Assembly (NCBI RefSeq): GCF_002099195.1
Contig: NZ_NBYX01000006.1
Location: 124,001-188,000 of the forward strand
Direction of reading: 5' to 3'
From: Burkholderia puraquae
Lineage (GTDB): Bacteria; Pseudomonadota; Gammaproteobacteria; Burkholderiales; Burkholderiaceae
DNA: 64,000 nucleotides
The notes beneath the pieces are model-generated. The model was not told where the DNA came from, ran no database searches, and saw only the letters and a list, made by a program, of their open reading frames with translations. Positions 1 to 8,659 of this stretch are shown here, piece by piece. How positions within the stretch are numbered: position 1 is the first letter of the stretch; each line of letters begins with the position of its first letter. The translations under genes were made by a program, and so were the position numbers.

Positions 1-16
1 CGTTTTCGATATTCAT
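1..16 (-). CDS. Start of an unidentified gene running off the left edge
   Basis: An ATG on the minus strand at 14-16 opens a frame reading M-N-I-E-N before the window ends. It has the same orientation as the next two genes. There is no clear Shine-Dalgarno sequence directly upstream. Five codons are too few to identify a product, so this is only a possible partial gene. Confidence 0.2.
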
Positions 17-120
17 GGTGTGGTCACGCAGCCTGGTCGGCCATCAGCGGGGATAGAGAAACTTTGTGATTGTACCAAACGGGGCGGCCGCGAAGCCTTC
101 AGGCGGCCTGCAACAGACCT

Positions 121-378
121 TTACCCCTTGCTCTTCTTGATCTGCGCCTCGAACGCGAGGTCGAGCTTGCTCGCCTTGCGCGGCTTTTTGGGGCCGTATT
201 CGTCGACGAACTTGACGAACTCGTCGAGCGGCAGCGGCTCGCAGCGCTTCTCGGCCGTGCCGCCCGAGCGGTCGACGAGATAGAACAGGCCGCCCGCCAT
301 CGCGACGGCCGCGAATTGCGGGTTGCCGGAGCGGGTCTTCAGGCGTTCGACCGCGTGGGTCGCTTTGGTGGTGCGCAT
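121..378 (-). CDS. Conserved small hypothetical protein
   Basis: An 85-residue protein that I do not recognise. It is rich in basic residues at both ends and has a hydrophobic patch (AAVAMAGGLFYLV) followed by an acidic stretch and a Lys-rich tail. No signal peptide or obvious transmembrane helix is present. The ATG at 378 is preferred; a GTG at 411 in the same frame would add 11 residues. It lies 66 bases downstream of hemN on the same strand and may be cotranscribed with it. The function is unknown. Confidence 0.6.
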   Translation of the reverse strand: MRTTKATHAVERLKTRSGNPQFAAVAMAGGLFYLVDRSGGTAEKRCEPLPLDEFVKFVDEYGPKKPRKASKLDLAFEAQIKKSKG

Positions 379-444
379 CGTGCGGATTCTGGCGGAGCGT
401 AAGCCCCACACTGTATCAAACCGGCCGCCCGCGTGCGGCCGGCC

Positions 445-1836
445 CTAGACCGTACGCGAATAGCGCTGCTGTTGCGCCTGGCCGAGATACGCGTCGAACG
501 CCATCGCGATGTTGCGCACGACCATCCGGCCGGCCGGATGGATCGTCAGGCGGTCGGCCGCGATCGTCAGCAGCCCGTCGCGTTCGAACGGGCGCAGCGC
601 GTCGAGTTCGCGCGCGAAATGATCGGCGAAGCGGATGCCGTGCGCGGCCTCGACGTGCGAGAACGGCAGTTCGAGGTTGCACATCAGTTGCGTGATCACG
701 TCGCGGCGCAGCCGGTCGTCGGGCGTGAGCCGCACGCCGCGCGCGATCGGCAGCCGGCCCGCGTCGAGCGCGGCGCCGTAGGCGGGCAGGTCCTTCACGT
801 TTTGCGCGTAGACGTCGCCGACCTTGCCGATCGACGACACGCCGAAGCCGACGAGGTCGGTATCCGCGCGCGTGCTGTAGCCCTGGAAATTGCGCTGCAG
901 CGTGCCGTTGCGCTGGGCGCGCACGAGCTCGTCGGACGGCCGCGCGAAGTGGTCCATCCCGATGTACACGTAGCCGGCCGACGTCAGCATGTCGATCGCG
1001 AGGCCGAGCAGCGCAATGCGCGTTTCCGGCGGCGGCAGCGCCGCATCGTCGATCTGCCGCTGCATCTTGAACAGGTGCGGCATGTGCGCGTAGCCGAACA
1101 CCGACAGCCGGTCGGGCGCGAGTTCGATGATCGTTTCCAGCGTGCGCGCGAAGACGGAAACGGTCTGGTGCGGCAGCCCGTAGATCAGGTCGACGCTCAC
1201 CGAATGAAAGCCCGTCGTGCGCGCGGCGGAGAGCAGGTCGGCCGTCATCGCAAGCGGCTGGATGCGGTTGATCGCCTGCTGCACGACCGGATCGAAATCC
1301 TGCACGCCGAGGCTCAGCCGGTTGAAGCCGATGGTGCGCAGATGGACGAGCGTTGCGGGCGTGACCGTGCGCGGGTCGATCTCGATCGAGAACTCGGCAT
1401 CGGCATCCGGCGCGAGCGCGAAGTGCTCGCGGGTGGCCGCCATCAGCTCGGCCGTTTCGTCGTCGGACAGGAAGGTGGGCGTGCCGCCGCCCCAGTGCAG
1501 CTGCGTGACCGGGCGCGCCGGATCGAATAGTGCGGCCTGCAGCGCCATCTCGCGCTTGATCTGGTCGAGATACGGGCGCGCGCGGCGGCGGTTGTTGGTC
1601 GCAATCTTGTTGCAGCCGCAGTAGAAGCACGCGGTGTTGCAGAACGGGACGTGGAAGTACAGCGACAGCTCGCTCGACGACGCACCGGGGTCGCTCGCCG
1701 CGCGCACGTAGTCGGCCGGGTTGAAATCGTCGCGAAACTGCAGCGCAGTGGGGTACGACGTATAGCGCGGCCCGTTCGCGCCGTATTTCGCGAGCAAATC
1801 GGGACGGAACAATGAGTCGGCAGAACCGGAACGCAT
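445..1836 (-). CDS. hemN: Oxygen-independent coproporphyrinogen III oxidase (radical SAM)
   Basis: A 463-residue enzyme of haem synthesis that decarboxylates coproporphyrinogen III to protoporphyrinogen IX without oxygen. The radical-SAM [4Fe-4S] motif is visible as C66-x3-C70-x2-C73 with the extra C75 typical of HemN. It is followed by GGGTPT and the HemN motifs GVQDFDP and YGLPHQT. Length matches bacterial HemN (about 455-460). The ATG at 1836 gives the family N-terminus; a longer frame upstream runs through AT-richer promoter DNA and is rejected. Anaerobic (FNR-type) control is usual for the family, but I do not see a convincing TTGAT-N4-ATCAA box here. Confidence 0.95.
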   Translation of the reverse strand: MRSGSADSLFRPDLLAKYGANGPRYTSYPTALQFRDDFNPADYVRAASDPGASSSELSLYFHVPFCNTACFYCGCNKIATNNRRRARPYLDQIKREMALQAALFDPARPVTQLHWGGGTPTFLSDDETAELMAATREHFALAPDADAEFSIEIDPRTVTPATLVHLRTIGFNRLSLGVQDFDPVVQQAINRIQPLAMTADLLSAARTTGFHSVSVDLIYGLPHQTVSVFARTLETIIELAPDRLSVFGYAHMPHLFKMQRQIDDAALPPPETRIALLGLAIDMLTSAGYVYIGMDHFARPSDELVRAQRNGTLQRNFQGYSTRADTDLVGFGVSSIGKVGDVYAQNVKDLPAYGAALDAGRLPIARGVRLTPDDRLRRDVITQLMCNLELPFSHVEAAHGIRFADHFARELDALRPFERDGLLTIAADRLTIHPAGRMVVRNIAMAFDAYLGQAQQQRYSRTV

Positions 1837-1995
1837 GATGGTCTCGCGCTTTTTAGATGCTTTCGAGTATATAAACGCGCGATTCGGCTGCATTGCGTAA
1901 TAACGTCGCAGCCGGCGATGGCACAATGCGGGGTGGGGCTGCCGGCACCGCGTCCGGTTGCCGCACCGTTTTTGTTGTTCGTTCGAGAGAGCCGA

Positions 1996-2325
1996 GTGTC
2001 CGTCGAAATGCCTGTCCGCCCGGCGCCTGCCGATGTCCCGCCGCCGCATGCGTGCCGCGAGGGCTGCGGTGCGTGCTGCATCGCGCCGTCGATTTCCAGC
2101 CCGATTCCGGGCATGCCCGACGGCAAGCCGGCCGGCGTGCGCTGCGTGCAACTCGGCGACGACCTGCGCTGCCGGATCTTCGGCCGCCCCGAGCGGCCGG
2201 CGTGCTGTTCCGGGTTGCAGCCGGCCGCGGACATGTGCGGCGCGTCGCGCGACGACGCGCTCGCGTGGCTCACGCGTCTCGAGGCCGCGACGCGGCCGTC
2301 GCCATCAGGAGAGTGTTCAGCATGA
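1996..2325 (+). CDS. YkgJ-family cysteine cluster protein
   Basis: A 109-residue protein with a metal-binding Cys pattern near the N-terminus (CREGCGACC) and further Cys residues in CVQL, CRIFG, ACC and MC. This matches the YkgJ/UPF0153 cysteine cluster family, presumed to bind zinc or Fe-S; no enzymatic role is established. The start is probably GTG at 1996, behind a purine-rich stretch, with ATG at 2008 the alternative. The stop overlaps the next start as ATGA, so translation is probably coupled to the lipoprotein gene that follows. Confidence 0.8.
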   Translation: MSVEMPVRPAPADVPPPHACREGCGACCIAPSISSPIPGMPDGKPAGVRCVQLGDDLRCRIFGRPERPACCSGLQPAADMCGASRDDALAWLTRLEAATRPSPSGECSA

Positions 2326-2903
2326 CCGTACCTTGCGCGCCCGGCCGGCGCCGTTTTCTCGCCGCAACCGTCGGCGCCATCGGCGTGACGCTGTCGCTCG
2401 CCGCCTGCGCGTCGACGTTCCCGTTCATCCCCGATCACTACACGTTCTCGCGCGGCGACGTGCAGAAAGCCGTCGCGCGCAAGTTTCCGTACCAGAAGAC
2501 GGTCGCGCAGGTCGTCGACGTGTCGCTCGCGAACCCGGCCGTCAACCTGCTGCCCGACCAGAACCGCGTGGCCGTGCAGCTCGACGCGCATTTCGTGAGC
2601 CCGTTCCTGCGCGCGCCCGTCAGCGGCAAGTTCACCGTATCGGGCCAGCTCGCGTACGACGCGCCGAGCCGCTCGGTCGTGCTGAAGTCGCCGGCCGTCG
2701 ACAGCCTCGCGCTCGACGGCGACGCGCAGATGTACGCGCAACAGGTTGGCGCGGCCGCCGGCCTGCTCGCGACGCAGTTGCTGACCAACTATCCGATCTA
2801 TACGTTCAAGGCCGAACAACTGCAATTTGCCGGGGTGAACTACGAACCCGGTACAATTACGATTCTTACAAACGGCATACGCGTGGCGATCGTCGAAAAG
2901 TGA
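2322..2903 (+). CDS. DUF1439 (YceB-type) periplasmic lipoprotein
   Basis: A 193-residue protein with a basic N-terminus, a hydrophobic stretch and a lipobox LAAC, so it should be a lipoprotein with Cys at about residue 28. The mature part resembles DUF1439/YceB lipoproteins, a fold related to lipid-binding tubular proteins. The ligand is unknown. The start ATG overlaps the preceding TGA by four bases. The gene sits directly ahead of uppP on the same strand, and envelope function is consistent with that. Confidence 0.8.
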   Translation: MTVPCAPGRRRFLAATVGAIGVTLSLAACASTFPFIPDHYTFSRGDVQKAVARKFPYQKTVAQVVDVSLANPAVNLLPDQNRVAVQLDAHFVSPFLRAPVSGKFTVSGQLAYDAPSRSVVLKSPAVDSLALDGDAQMYAQQVGAAAGLLATQLLTNYPIYTFKAEQLQFAGVNYEPGTITILTNGIRVAIVEK

Positions 2904-2984
2904 CGACGAACCGCGCTCGGCCGGAGGGGGGCCGCGCGCGGAAGAGTGGCCCATTCATTCGACCATTTCGGAGTTGGGCCACGG

Positions 2985-3815
2985 ATGGACTGGATCCTGA
3001 TCTGCAAGGCTTTGATCCTCGGCGTCGTCGAGGGGCTGACGGAATTCCTGCCGGTGTCGAGCACCGGTCACCTGATCGTCGCGGGCAGCTTCCTGAATTT
3101 CAACGATTCGCATGCGAAGACGTTCGACGTCGTGATCCAGTTCGGTGCGATCCTCGCGGTCTGCTGGGAATACCGGCAACGGATCGCGTCCATCGTGTCC
3201 GGGCTGCCCAGCCGGCCCGACGCGCGGCGCTTCACGCTGAACGTCGTGATCGCGACGATTCCCGCGATCGCGCTCGGCCTCCTGTTCGAGAAGAAGATCA
3301 AGGCCGTGCTGTTCTCGCCGGTGCCCGTCGCGTTCGCGCTCGTCGTGGGCGGCGCGATCATCCTGTGGGCCGAGGCGCGGCAGCGCGAACGCAGCGAGCC
3401 GCCGCGCGTGGTGTCGGTCGATGCGCTGACGCCGCTCGATGCGCTCAAGGTCGGCATCGCGCAATGCTTCGCGCTGATTCCCGGCATGTCGCGCTCGGGC
3501 TCGACGATCATCGGCGGGATGCTGTTCGGCCTCGACCGGCGCGTGGCCACCGAATTCTCGTTCTTCCTCGCGATCCCGATCATCTTCGGCGCGACGCTCT
3601 ACGAAACCGTCAAGGACTGGCAGGCGTTCACCGTCGACTCGCTCGGCCTGTTCGCGCTCGGGCTCGTCGCGGCGTTCGTCAGTGCGTTCGTGTGCGTGCG
3701 GTGGCTGCTGCGCTACGTCGCGACGCACGATTTCACGGTGTTCGCGTGGTACCGGATCGCGTTCGGGCTGTTCGTGCTGCTGGTCGGGTACAGCGGCTGG
3801 CTGAACTGGGCGTGA
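2985..3815 (+). CDS. uppP: Undecaprenyl-diphosphatase
   Basis: A 276-residue inner-membrane enzyme that dephosphorylates undecaprenyl diphosphate to recycle the lipid carrier for peptidoglycan and O-antigen; it also confers bacitracin tolerance. Both catalytic motifs are present: the Glu-rich EGLTEF followed by PVSSTGH (residues 16-29), and GMSRSG (167-172). There are about eight hydrophobic segments. ATG at 2985 is chosen because it gives the family N-terminus MDWILICKA; an upstream ATG at 2946 would add 13 atypical residues. A strong bidirectional terminator follows. Confidence 0.96.
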   Translation: MDWILICKALILGVVEGLTEFLPVSSTGHLIVAGSFLNFNDSHAKTFDVVIQFGAILAVCWEYRQRIASIVSGLPSRPDARRFTLNVVIATIPAIALGLLFEKKIKAVLFSPVPVAFALVVGGAIILWAEARQRERSEPPRVVSVDALTPLDALKVGIAQCFALIPGMSRSGSTIIGGMLFGLDRRVATEFSFFLAIPIIFGATLYETVKDWQAFTVDSLGLFALGLVAAFVSAFVCVRWLLRYVATHDFTVFAWYRIAFGLFVLLVGYSGWLNWA

Positions 3816-3892
3816 CGCGGGCCGGCGGCGCCGTGCATGTGTGAAGCCGGGCGCCGCCCGCCACGCTCGACGCAGTACGTGCACCCAACGTA

Positions 3893-3930
3893 AAAACGGC
3901 CCAATCGGCATTTGCCGGTTGGGCCGTTTT
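3893..3930. terminator. Bidirectional rho-independent terminator between uppP and trmB
   Basis: A long perfect hairpin: AAAACGGCCCAA (3893-3904) pairs with TTGGGCCGTTTT (3919-3930), and an inner CGGCA/TGCCG stem closes the loop. Both ends carry an A or T tract, so it can serve the two converging genes. Confidence 0.9.
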
Positions 3931-3962
3931 GCTTGACGCCGTTCGCGCGATGCCGGGCGGGA

Positions 3963-4730
3963 TCAGCTCGCGCGCTTGCGGAACACCAGGTCCCACACGC
4001 CGTGGCCGAGCCGCAGCCCGCGCCGTTCGAACTTCGTCACCGGGCGGTAGTCGGGGCGCGGTGCGTAGTCGGCGGCTGTGTTTTCGAGCGTCGGCTCCGC
4101 GCCGAGCACTTCGAGCATCTGTTCCGCATAGTTCTGCCAGTCGGTCGCGCAGTGAATGTACGCGCCGGGCTTCAGGCGCGACGCGAGATGCGCGACGAGC
4201 GGCGGCTGGATCAGCCGGCGCTTGTGGTGGCGCGCCTTGTGCCACGGGTCGGGGAAGAAAATGTGCACGCCATCGAGGCTTTCCGGCGCGAGCATGTGCT
4301 CGAGCACCTCGACCGCGTCGTGCTGGATGATGCGGATGTTCGGCAGGTCCTGCTCGCCGATCAGCTTCAGCAGCGCGCCGACGCCCGGTTCATGCACCTC
4401 GACGCCGAGGAAGTCGTCGCCGGGGCGATTCGCGGCGATTTCCGCCGTCGATGCGCCCATGCCGAAGCCGATCTCGAGGATGCGCGGCGCGCTGCGGCCG
4501 AACACCGCGTTCCAGTCGGGCATCTCCGGCGCATACGGGACGACGAAGCGCGGGCCGAGTTCGTCCATCGCGCGGCGCTGGCCGGTCGACACGCGGCCGG
4601 CGCGCGTCACGAAGCTGCGGATGCGGCGGTGGTGCAGCGGATTGACTGCGTCGGCGCCTTCGGCGGCTTCGTCGGGAATGGCGTCGTCGTGCGGCGGCAG
4701 GCCGGCTTCGTTCGGATCGTCGTGCATCAT
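3963..4730 (-). CDS. trmB: tRNA (guanine-N7-)-methyltransferase
   Basis: A 255-residue SAM-dependent enzyme that methylates G46 in tRNA variable loops. The SAM-binding motif GFGMGAS (88-94), the family signature [15 protein letters not shown] (158-172) and the C-terminal TKFERRG are all present. An N-terminal extension of about 45 residues, rich in Asp, Glu and Pro, precedes the catalytic domain, as is common in Burkholderia. The start is one of two adjacent ATGs (4730, 4727). It lies about 130 bases from tRNA-Gly on the same strand. Confidence 0.95.
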   Translation of the reverse strand: MMHDDPNEAGLPPHDDAIPDEAAEGADAVNPLHHRRIRSFVTRAGRVSTGQRRAMDELGPRFVVPYAPEMPDWNAVFGRSAPRILEIGFGMGASTAEIAANRPGDDFLGVEVHEPGVGALLKLIGEQDLPNIRIIQHDAVEVLEHMLAPESLDGVHIFFPDPWHKARHHKRRLIQPPLVAHLASRLKPGAYIHCATDWQNYAEQMLEVLGAEPTLENTAADYAPRPDYRPVTKFERRGLRLGHGVWDLVFRKRAS

Positions 4731-4863
4731 CGGTGACAGAGAAAGGCTCGGTTGCTGGCGAGGGCCCGTTGCGCGCAGCAGGGGCCGGGTGAACCGGCAC
4801 ATGGTACAAAAAAGCCGCCTTCGACGAGGCGGCTCATGCGCAGGCTGCGATGCAGCCGGAAAG

Positions 4864-4938
4864 TGGAGCGGGCGATGGGAATCGAACCCACGTCATCAGC
4901 TTGGGAAGCTGAGGTAATGGCCATTATACGACGCCCGC
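4864..4938 (-). tRNA. tRNA-Gly (anticodon CCC)
   Basis: The minus strand folds as a full cloverleaf. The acceptor GCGGGCG pairs with CGCCCGC, the D-arm carries AATGGCCATT, the anticodon stem TCAGC/GCTGA encloses the loop TTCCCAA, and the T-loop is GTTCGATT. The CCA end is encoded. The anticodon is CCC, reading GGG. Short open frames over this gene are translation artefacts. Confidence 0.95.
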
Positions 4939-4940
4939 AG

Positions 4941-5282
4941 AACTGGCGATTCTACAGGGGTTTGGGTGGGGATGGCAAGCGGGAGGTTTCGGGCGGTGGC
5001 AGCGAAACGGGCATGGGGCGATGCTGGGGCGGTGGCGTTGCTGGCAGTGTCGGGCGAGCCCCCTGCTATTCACGGGATTTACCATCCAGGCGGAAGGCAC
5101 ATCCCTTCGGCGCGCAGCTTGCGAACGGGCAGCTCAAGGCGCTTCGGATGCATTGGACTGACGTTAAGTTACCCGATCAAGCAACTGCGCGAGCGCGAGC
5201 GAGCGGCCAAGATCAGACAGGAAGGTTACGTTCGGAGAGCGGTAGCCGATGCTGGCAAACAATCGACGGATGAACAGGTTCC
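4941..5282. other. Gene-poor flank of the immunity-gene islet
   Basis: These 342 bases lie between tRNA-Gly and the immunity-like gene. Two overlapping plus-strand frames are open up to about 5286, one ending with a charged stretch rich in Arg, Glu and Lys, but neither has a convincing start, RBS or recognisable product. It may hold the decayed 3' end of a lost neighbour. No inverted repeats, integrase fragment or duplicated tRNA end are visible. Confidence 0.4.
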
Positions 5283-6359
5283 ATGATGTTGAATATTTTG
5301 ACCATGACCGCCGAGCAGGAACAGGATGCGCGAGCAAAGGCGTTTTATCTGCTCAAGAAATGGACGAGTTTCACGTTTCTGGAATACGCCGTTGGACTAT
5401 ATCGGGACTTTCTCTGCGCGTACGCAAAACAACTGGACACACCGAGCCCAAATCAGGGAGAGCTTGAGGAAGCCTACACACATGATTTCTTGCGGGCACT
5501 GGTGCCTATGGGTCTGGGCATCGATGCATTGCGCCGAGGTCTTGACAAACGAGCAGCATACGACGCGCTGATTATAGGAAGCGAGCGAGGTGGCGACCTG
5601 TTGTTTGGACGGAGTGCGCTTGAAATCGGTCGTAAATACGATCCGCTTTTTCATTCACTGGGACTGAAGGACACCAACTTTGCAGACCCGGTGTATGCGA
5701 CCGGGTTCGCGCAGGGCGTGTGGATCGAGAGATTGATTTGCTACGCGCTCAAGTGCACGGTCGGGCTCGATTTTTCCGAATACCTTACCTATGGCAAGCG
5801 TGCCGACGGCGGCACTCGTGTGTTCAAGCATTGGACGTATGAATCGTTGTTCCAGGATCCGTTATTTCCTGCATGGCGGTATTGGCCCCCCGGTCGCACC
5901 TATCCTGCATCGCTTCCTCCCTGTCCGCCCAGGAACGAATCCGCAAGCGGCGAGGTTTGCAGCGATCAGGAGATTCCTGTCGAGGGTATCTGGGAGCCAT
6001 GGTTTCCTTCCGGCAAGGTGGGCTGTCCGAGCTACTTCCTCAAAGGCAGCGTTGCCCATAAGTACCTGCTGGAAGGGTCCAACGACGAACAGGTGGTGCG
6101 CTGGCGGCTGCTGTGGGAAGACAAGCGATACCGTGACGGCAGCATTCCGGCGGAGGAGGAAACTTACCTCCCCAGGCCCGTCGCGCAACCGAGGCTACGG
6201 GTGCTGCCCGGAGAGCCTTGTCCGCGCACCGGCTACTGGCAAAGCCCGGCCGTGAAAGATTCGGTTCATGTCGAGGCCGGAGCGCCTATGCCGGGGCCGC
6301 AGCGCACCGCGTGCGGGAGGGGCATTTGGCATTATGGAGATCCTCAACCGGACAATTGA
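5283..6359 (+). CDS. Putative polymorphic-toxin immunity protein (Imm71/Imm72-like)
   Basis: A 358-residue soluble protein. The N-terminal half is helical and acidic. The C-terminal half carries a Trp/Pro/Gly-rich pattern: EPWFPSGKVGCPSY near 238, GEPCPRTGYW at 310-319, GAPMPG at 333-338 and GRGIWHY at 345-351. This layout recalls immunity proteins that neutralise Rhs or T6SS-delivered toxins in Burkholderia; the assignment is from pattern memory, not a search. ATG at 5283 follows ACAGG; ATGs at 5286 and 5304 are alternatives. Base and codon use are visibly more AT-rich than the neighbours, suggesting recent acquisition. No cognate toxin, VgrG or PAAR gene is next to it, so it looks like an orphan. 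Confidence 0.55.
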   Translation: MMLNILTMTAEQEQDARAKAFYLLKKWTSFTFLEYAVGLYRDFLCAYAKQLDTPSPNQGELEEAYTHDFLRALVPMGLGIDALRRGLDKRAAYDALIIGSERGGDLLFGRSALEIGRKYDPLFHSLGLKDTNFADPVYATGFAQGVWIERLICYALKCTVGLDFSEYLTYGKRADGGTRVFKHWTYESLFQDPLFPAWRYWPPGRTYPASLPPCPPRNESASGEVCSDQEIPVEGIWEPWFPSGKVGCPSYFLKGSVAHKYLLEGSNDEQVVRWRLLWEDKRYRDGSIPAEEETYLPRPVAQPRLRVLPGEPCPRTGYWQSPAVKDSVHVEAGAPMPGPQRTACGRGIWHYGDPQPDN

Positions 6360-6631
6360 ATAGCTGCTGAGCCACGAGGTAACGGCGCTTCGCGACCTGG
6401 TCATGAAGTGCCTGATGACCTGTTTCCTGCCCCTCCGTCTCCATGAGTGCCTCCGTCCGTTGTTCATGGGATAGGGGCGTGTCCGATCCCATACGTGACC
6501 TCGGGCGGCGTGCCCGCGCGCAAACCGGTGTCGAAAATAGACGAGTCCGCGTCGGAAGCATACAAGTCCCCACCACGCTTTCGAACTAACGTGACAGGCC
6601 TCTCTTACACGATCGTTAGTCTGGAGCCGAC
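6360..6631. other. Non-coding right flank of the islet
   Basis: The 272 bases after the immunity-like gene have no plus-strand frame with an RBS. A 96-codon minus-strand frame (6286-6576) overlaps the 3' end of the upstream gene and is not recognisable. The stretch probably contains the promoter of the cupin gene close to its right end, though I cannot define its boxes. Confidence 0.35.
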
Positions 6632-6976
6632 ATGTCCGATTTCATCACCGTTCTGCGCAAAACCTGCCCGACCCCGGTCCTCGATGCGACCAAGTGGAAG
6701 CGCATCGGCGGCGATCCGCACACCGTGAACCTGAACGCCTACGTCTCGAAGGACGGCAGCAAGATCATGGGCACCTGGATCTGCACGCCGGGCAAGTTCG
6801 AGGTGAACTACGAGAAATGGGAGTACTGCCACTTCCTCGACGGCTACTGCATCATCACGCCGGAAGGCGAGGAGGCGGTGCACCTGAAAGCCGGCGACGT
6901 GTTCGTGATCGAACCCGGCATGAAAGGGACGTGGGAAGTGGTGGAAACGGTGCGCAAGTACTTCGTGTTCGCCTGA
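6632..6976 (+). CDS. Small cupin-domain protein (DUF861 type)
   Basis: A 114-residue single cupin. The sequence fits the DUF861/EutQ-like group: GTWICTPGKFEV, WEYCHFLDGYCIITPEGEEAV, KAGDVFVIEPGMKGTW, then a short C-terminal strand. The His-rich metal site of classic cupins is largely replaced, as in many DUF861 members. The Shine-Dalgarno GGAG lies just before the ATG. Function is unassigned; relatives act on small metabolites such as ureidoglycine. It stands alone between the islet and a permease relic. Confidence 0.85.
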   Translation: MSDFITVLRKTCPTPVLDATKWKRIGGDPHTVNLNAYVSKDGSKIMGTWICTPGKFEVNYEKWEYCHFLDGYCIITPEGEEAVHLKAGDVFVIEPGMKGTWEVVETVRKYFVFA

Positions 6977-7498
6977 GCGAGTTGTTCGGTTCGGCCTGCG
7001 CAAAAGGCGCCGGTCGTTCCGACGCATTGAGCCGCCCCCTTCAGTCGATACCCGCAAGCCAGGATGGCAGCCGGGATGACCGGCGAGAGATGCCGGCTCA
7101 ATCTCAATAGAACTCGTTCCGGTTCGGAAACAGCTCGCCGAGCCTGGTCGCACGCCCGACCGGTTCCGTCATCCTGCCAATCGCGCCCGCGATCCACAGC
7201 ATCGTGACATGGCGTTGTTTCAGGCCGTCGCCAGGCCCGTATGACGACCATTCATGTCGTTCTCCTCCCTGTTGACAGTGTCTGGTTTGTTGTTCATCGA
7301 CCTGCGCGTTGCAGGCAGCGATCGCGTTCGTATGCCGATGCGGCGCTGCGCGATTCGGACGCCGCTGCTCGGGTCGCATGACGATCGCGAGCCTGCAGGA
7401 CATCGCGCGAGCGCCTATGATGCAGCGGTCCGCCCGTCGCGCCGGCCGCCATGCGTGCAGCACCTGCGAACCCCGACCGTTTTCCCGGAACCCCGACC
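6977..7498. other. Intergenic stretch containing the permease relic
   Basis: These 522 bases separate the cupin gene from the enolase-superfamily gene. Apart from the permease relic and its orphaned ribosome binding site at about 7262-7269 (minus strand), I see nothing coding. The part from 7256 to 7498 is probably the old promoter region of the permease plus the promoter of the next gene. Confidence 0.5.
7104..7255 (-). pseudogene. Relic of an amino-acid permease gene (APC family, GabP/ProY type)
   Basis: A perfect Shine-Dalgarno (GGGAGGAG) precedes ATG at 7255, which reads MNGRHTGLATA and stops. One base out of frame the DNA continues GLKQRHVTMLWIAGAIG. Joined by a one-base insertion near 7226, this gives LAT-GLKQRHVTML-IAG-IG, the conserved N-terminus and first transmembrane segment of GABA/proline permeases. 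After IAGAIG the match ends and only about 23 unrelated codons remain before a stop, so nearly the whole transporter has been lost. It is a frameshifted, internally deleted remnant. Confidence 0.7.
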
Positions 7499-8659
7499 AT
7501 GCGCATCACCGCGATCCACGAACAAGCGATTCCCGTGTCCCGCTATGGCGATCCGGCGATCCCGTCCGGTGGCCTGACGACGAGCGTTGTCGCGGTCGTC
7601 ACCGACGTCGTGCGCGACGGCCGCCCGGTGACGGGCTACGGCTACGCGTCGATCGGCCGCTTCGCGCAGGGCGGCCTGATCCGTGAACGATTCGCACCGC
7701 GCCTGCTGGCCGCGGCCGACATGCTCGCGGACGAAGCCGGCACGAACCTCGATCCGTTCCGCGCGTGGCGCGCGATGATGGCCGGCGAAAAGCCCGGCGG
7801 ACACGGCGAACGATGCGTCGCAGTCGGCACGCTCGACATGGCGATCTGGGACGCAGCCGCGAAGATCGCCGGCCTGCCGCTTCATCGCTTTCTCGCCGAC
7901 CGGCTTGACCGCACCGCGGCGCCACGCGTGCGCGTCTATGCAGGCGGCGGCTACCGTTATCCGCATGACGATCTCGCGCGTCTGTCGGACGAGCTGCGCC
8001 GCATCGTCGATCTCGGCTACACGCACGCGAAGATCAAGATCGGCGGCGCGGATCTCGATCAGGATCGCAGGCGCATCGAAGCGGCCGCCACGCAATTGGC
8101 GGACAGTTCGCATCTCGCGGTCGATGCGATGAACACGTACGGCGCGACGACCGTTGACGCTGCCGCCGCGATGCTCACGCCGTTCGATCTCTGGTGGTTC
8201 GAGGACATCTGCGATCCGCTCGACCTGCCGCTCCAGGCGGATCTCGCCACGCGCTACGCATTGCCGATCGCGGCCGGCGAAGCGTTGTTCTCGCTCGCGG
8301 AAGCGAAGCTGCTCGACCGCTACGGCGGCCTGCGTCCCGATCGCGACGTGCTGGTGTTCGACCCGGTGCATTGCTACGGGCTGCCGGGCTATCTGCAGAT
8401 CGTCGAATACTTCGCATCGCGCGGCTGGCGGCGCGACGCGTTCTGGCCGCATGGCGGCCACCTGTTCTCGCTGCACGTCGTCGCGGCGCTCGGGCTCTGC
8501 GGTGCGGAAGTCAGCCCGTTCGCGTTCCATCCGTTCAGCGGGCTCGCCGACGGCGAAACCGTCGACGCGGGATACGCACGCGTGCCGCAGGCACCGGGTA
8601 TCGGCTTCGAGATGCATGCCGGTGCGCGCGACGTGTTTCGCACGCTATCGAGCCGCTGA
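7499..8659 (+). CDS. tarD: D(-)-tartrate dehydratase-like enolase-superfamily protein
   Basis: A 386-residue mandelate-racemase/enolase fold enzyme. Its whole-length pattern matches the D-tartrate dehydratase group: TTSVVAVVTDVVR, GGLIRERFAPR, GEKPGGHGER, VGTLDMA, and RYGGLRPDRD. Expected active-site residues are K178 and K180 in KIKIGG, metal ligands D209, E235 and E261, D288, and H318 in PHGGH. The usual VDANG is VDAMN here, a small departure at the first metal site. Substrate is inferred to be a 2,3-dihydroxy acid. ATG at 7499 fits the family; the upstream ATG at 7451 is unlikely. The 3' end overlaps the convergent exporter gene by 15 bases. Confidence 0.8.
   Translation: MRITAIHEQAIPVSRYGDPAIPSGGLTTSVVAVVTDVVRDGRPVTGYGYASIGRFAQGGLIRERFAPRLLAAADMLADEAGTNLDPFRAWRAMMAGEKPGGHGERCVAVGTLDMAIWDAAAKIAGLPLHRFLADRLDRTAAPRVRVYAGGGYRYPHDDLARLSDELRRIVDLGYTHAKIKIGGADLDQDRRRIEAAATQLADSSHLAVDAMNTYGATTVDAAAAMLTPFDLWWFEDICDPLDLPLQADLATRYALPIAAGEALFSLAEAKLLDRYGGLRPDRDVLVFDPVHCYGLPGYLQIVEYFASRGWRRDAFWPHGGHLFSLHVVAALGLCGAEVSPFAFHPFSGLADGETVDAGYARVPQAPGIGFEMHAGARDVFRTLSSR

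Noticed and set aside
1837..1930. FNR/Anr box upstream of hemN
   Set aside because: The TTGCGTAATAACGTCGCAG stretch has some dyad character but does not fit TTGAT-N4-ATCAA.
4752..5273. Frame reading [14 protein letters not shown] across tRNA-Gly
   Set aside because: This is the translation of a tRNA gene in antisense, a common annotation artefact.
4864..5282. tRNA-Gly as an integration site for the islet
   Set aside because: Integrases usually target the tRNA 3' end, which here faces left towards trmB, away from the islet. No integrase gene or repeated tRNA end is visible.
6286..6576. 96-codon minus-strand frame at the right end of the islet
   Set aside because: It overlaps the 3' end of the immunity-like gene, has no ribosome binding site and no recognisable product.
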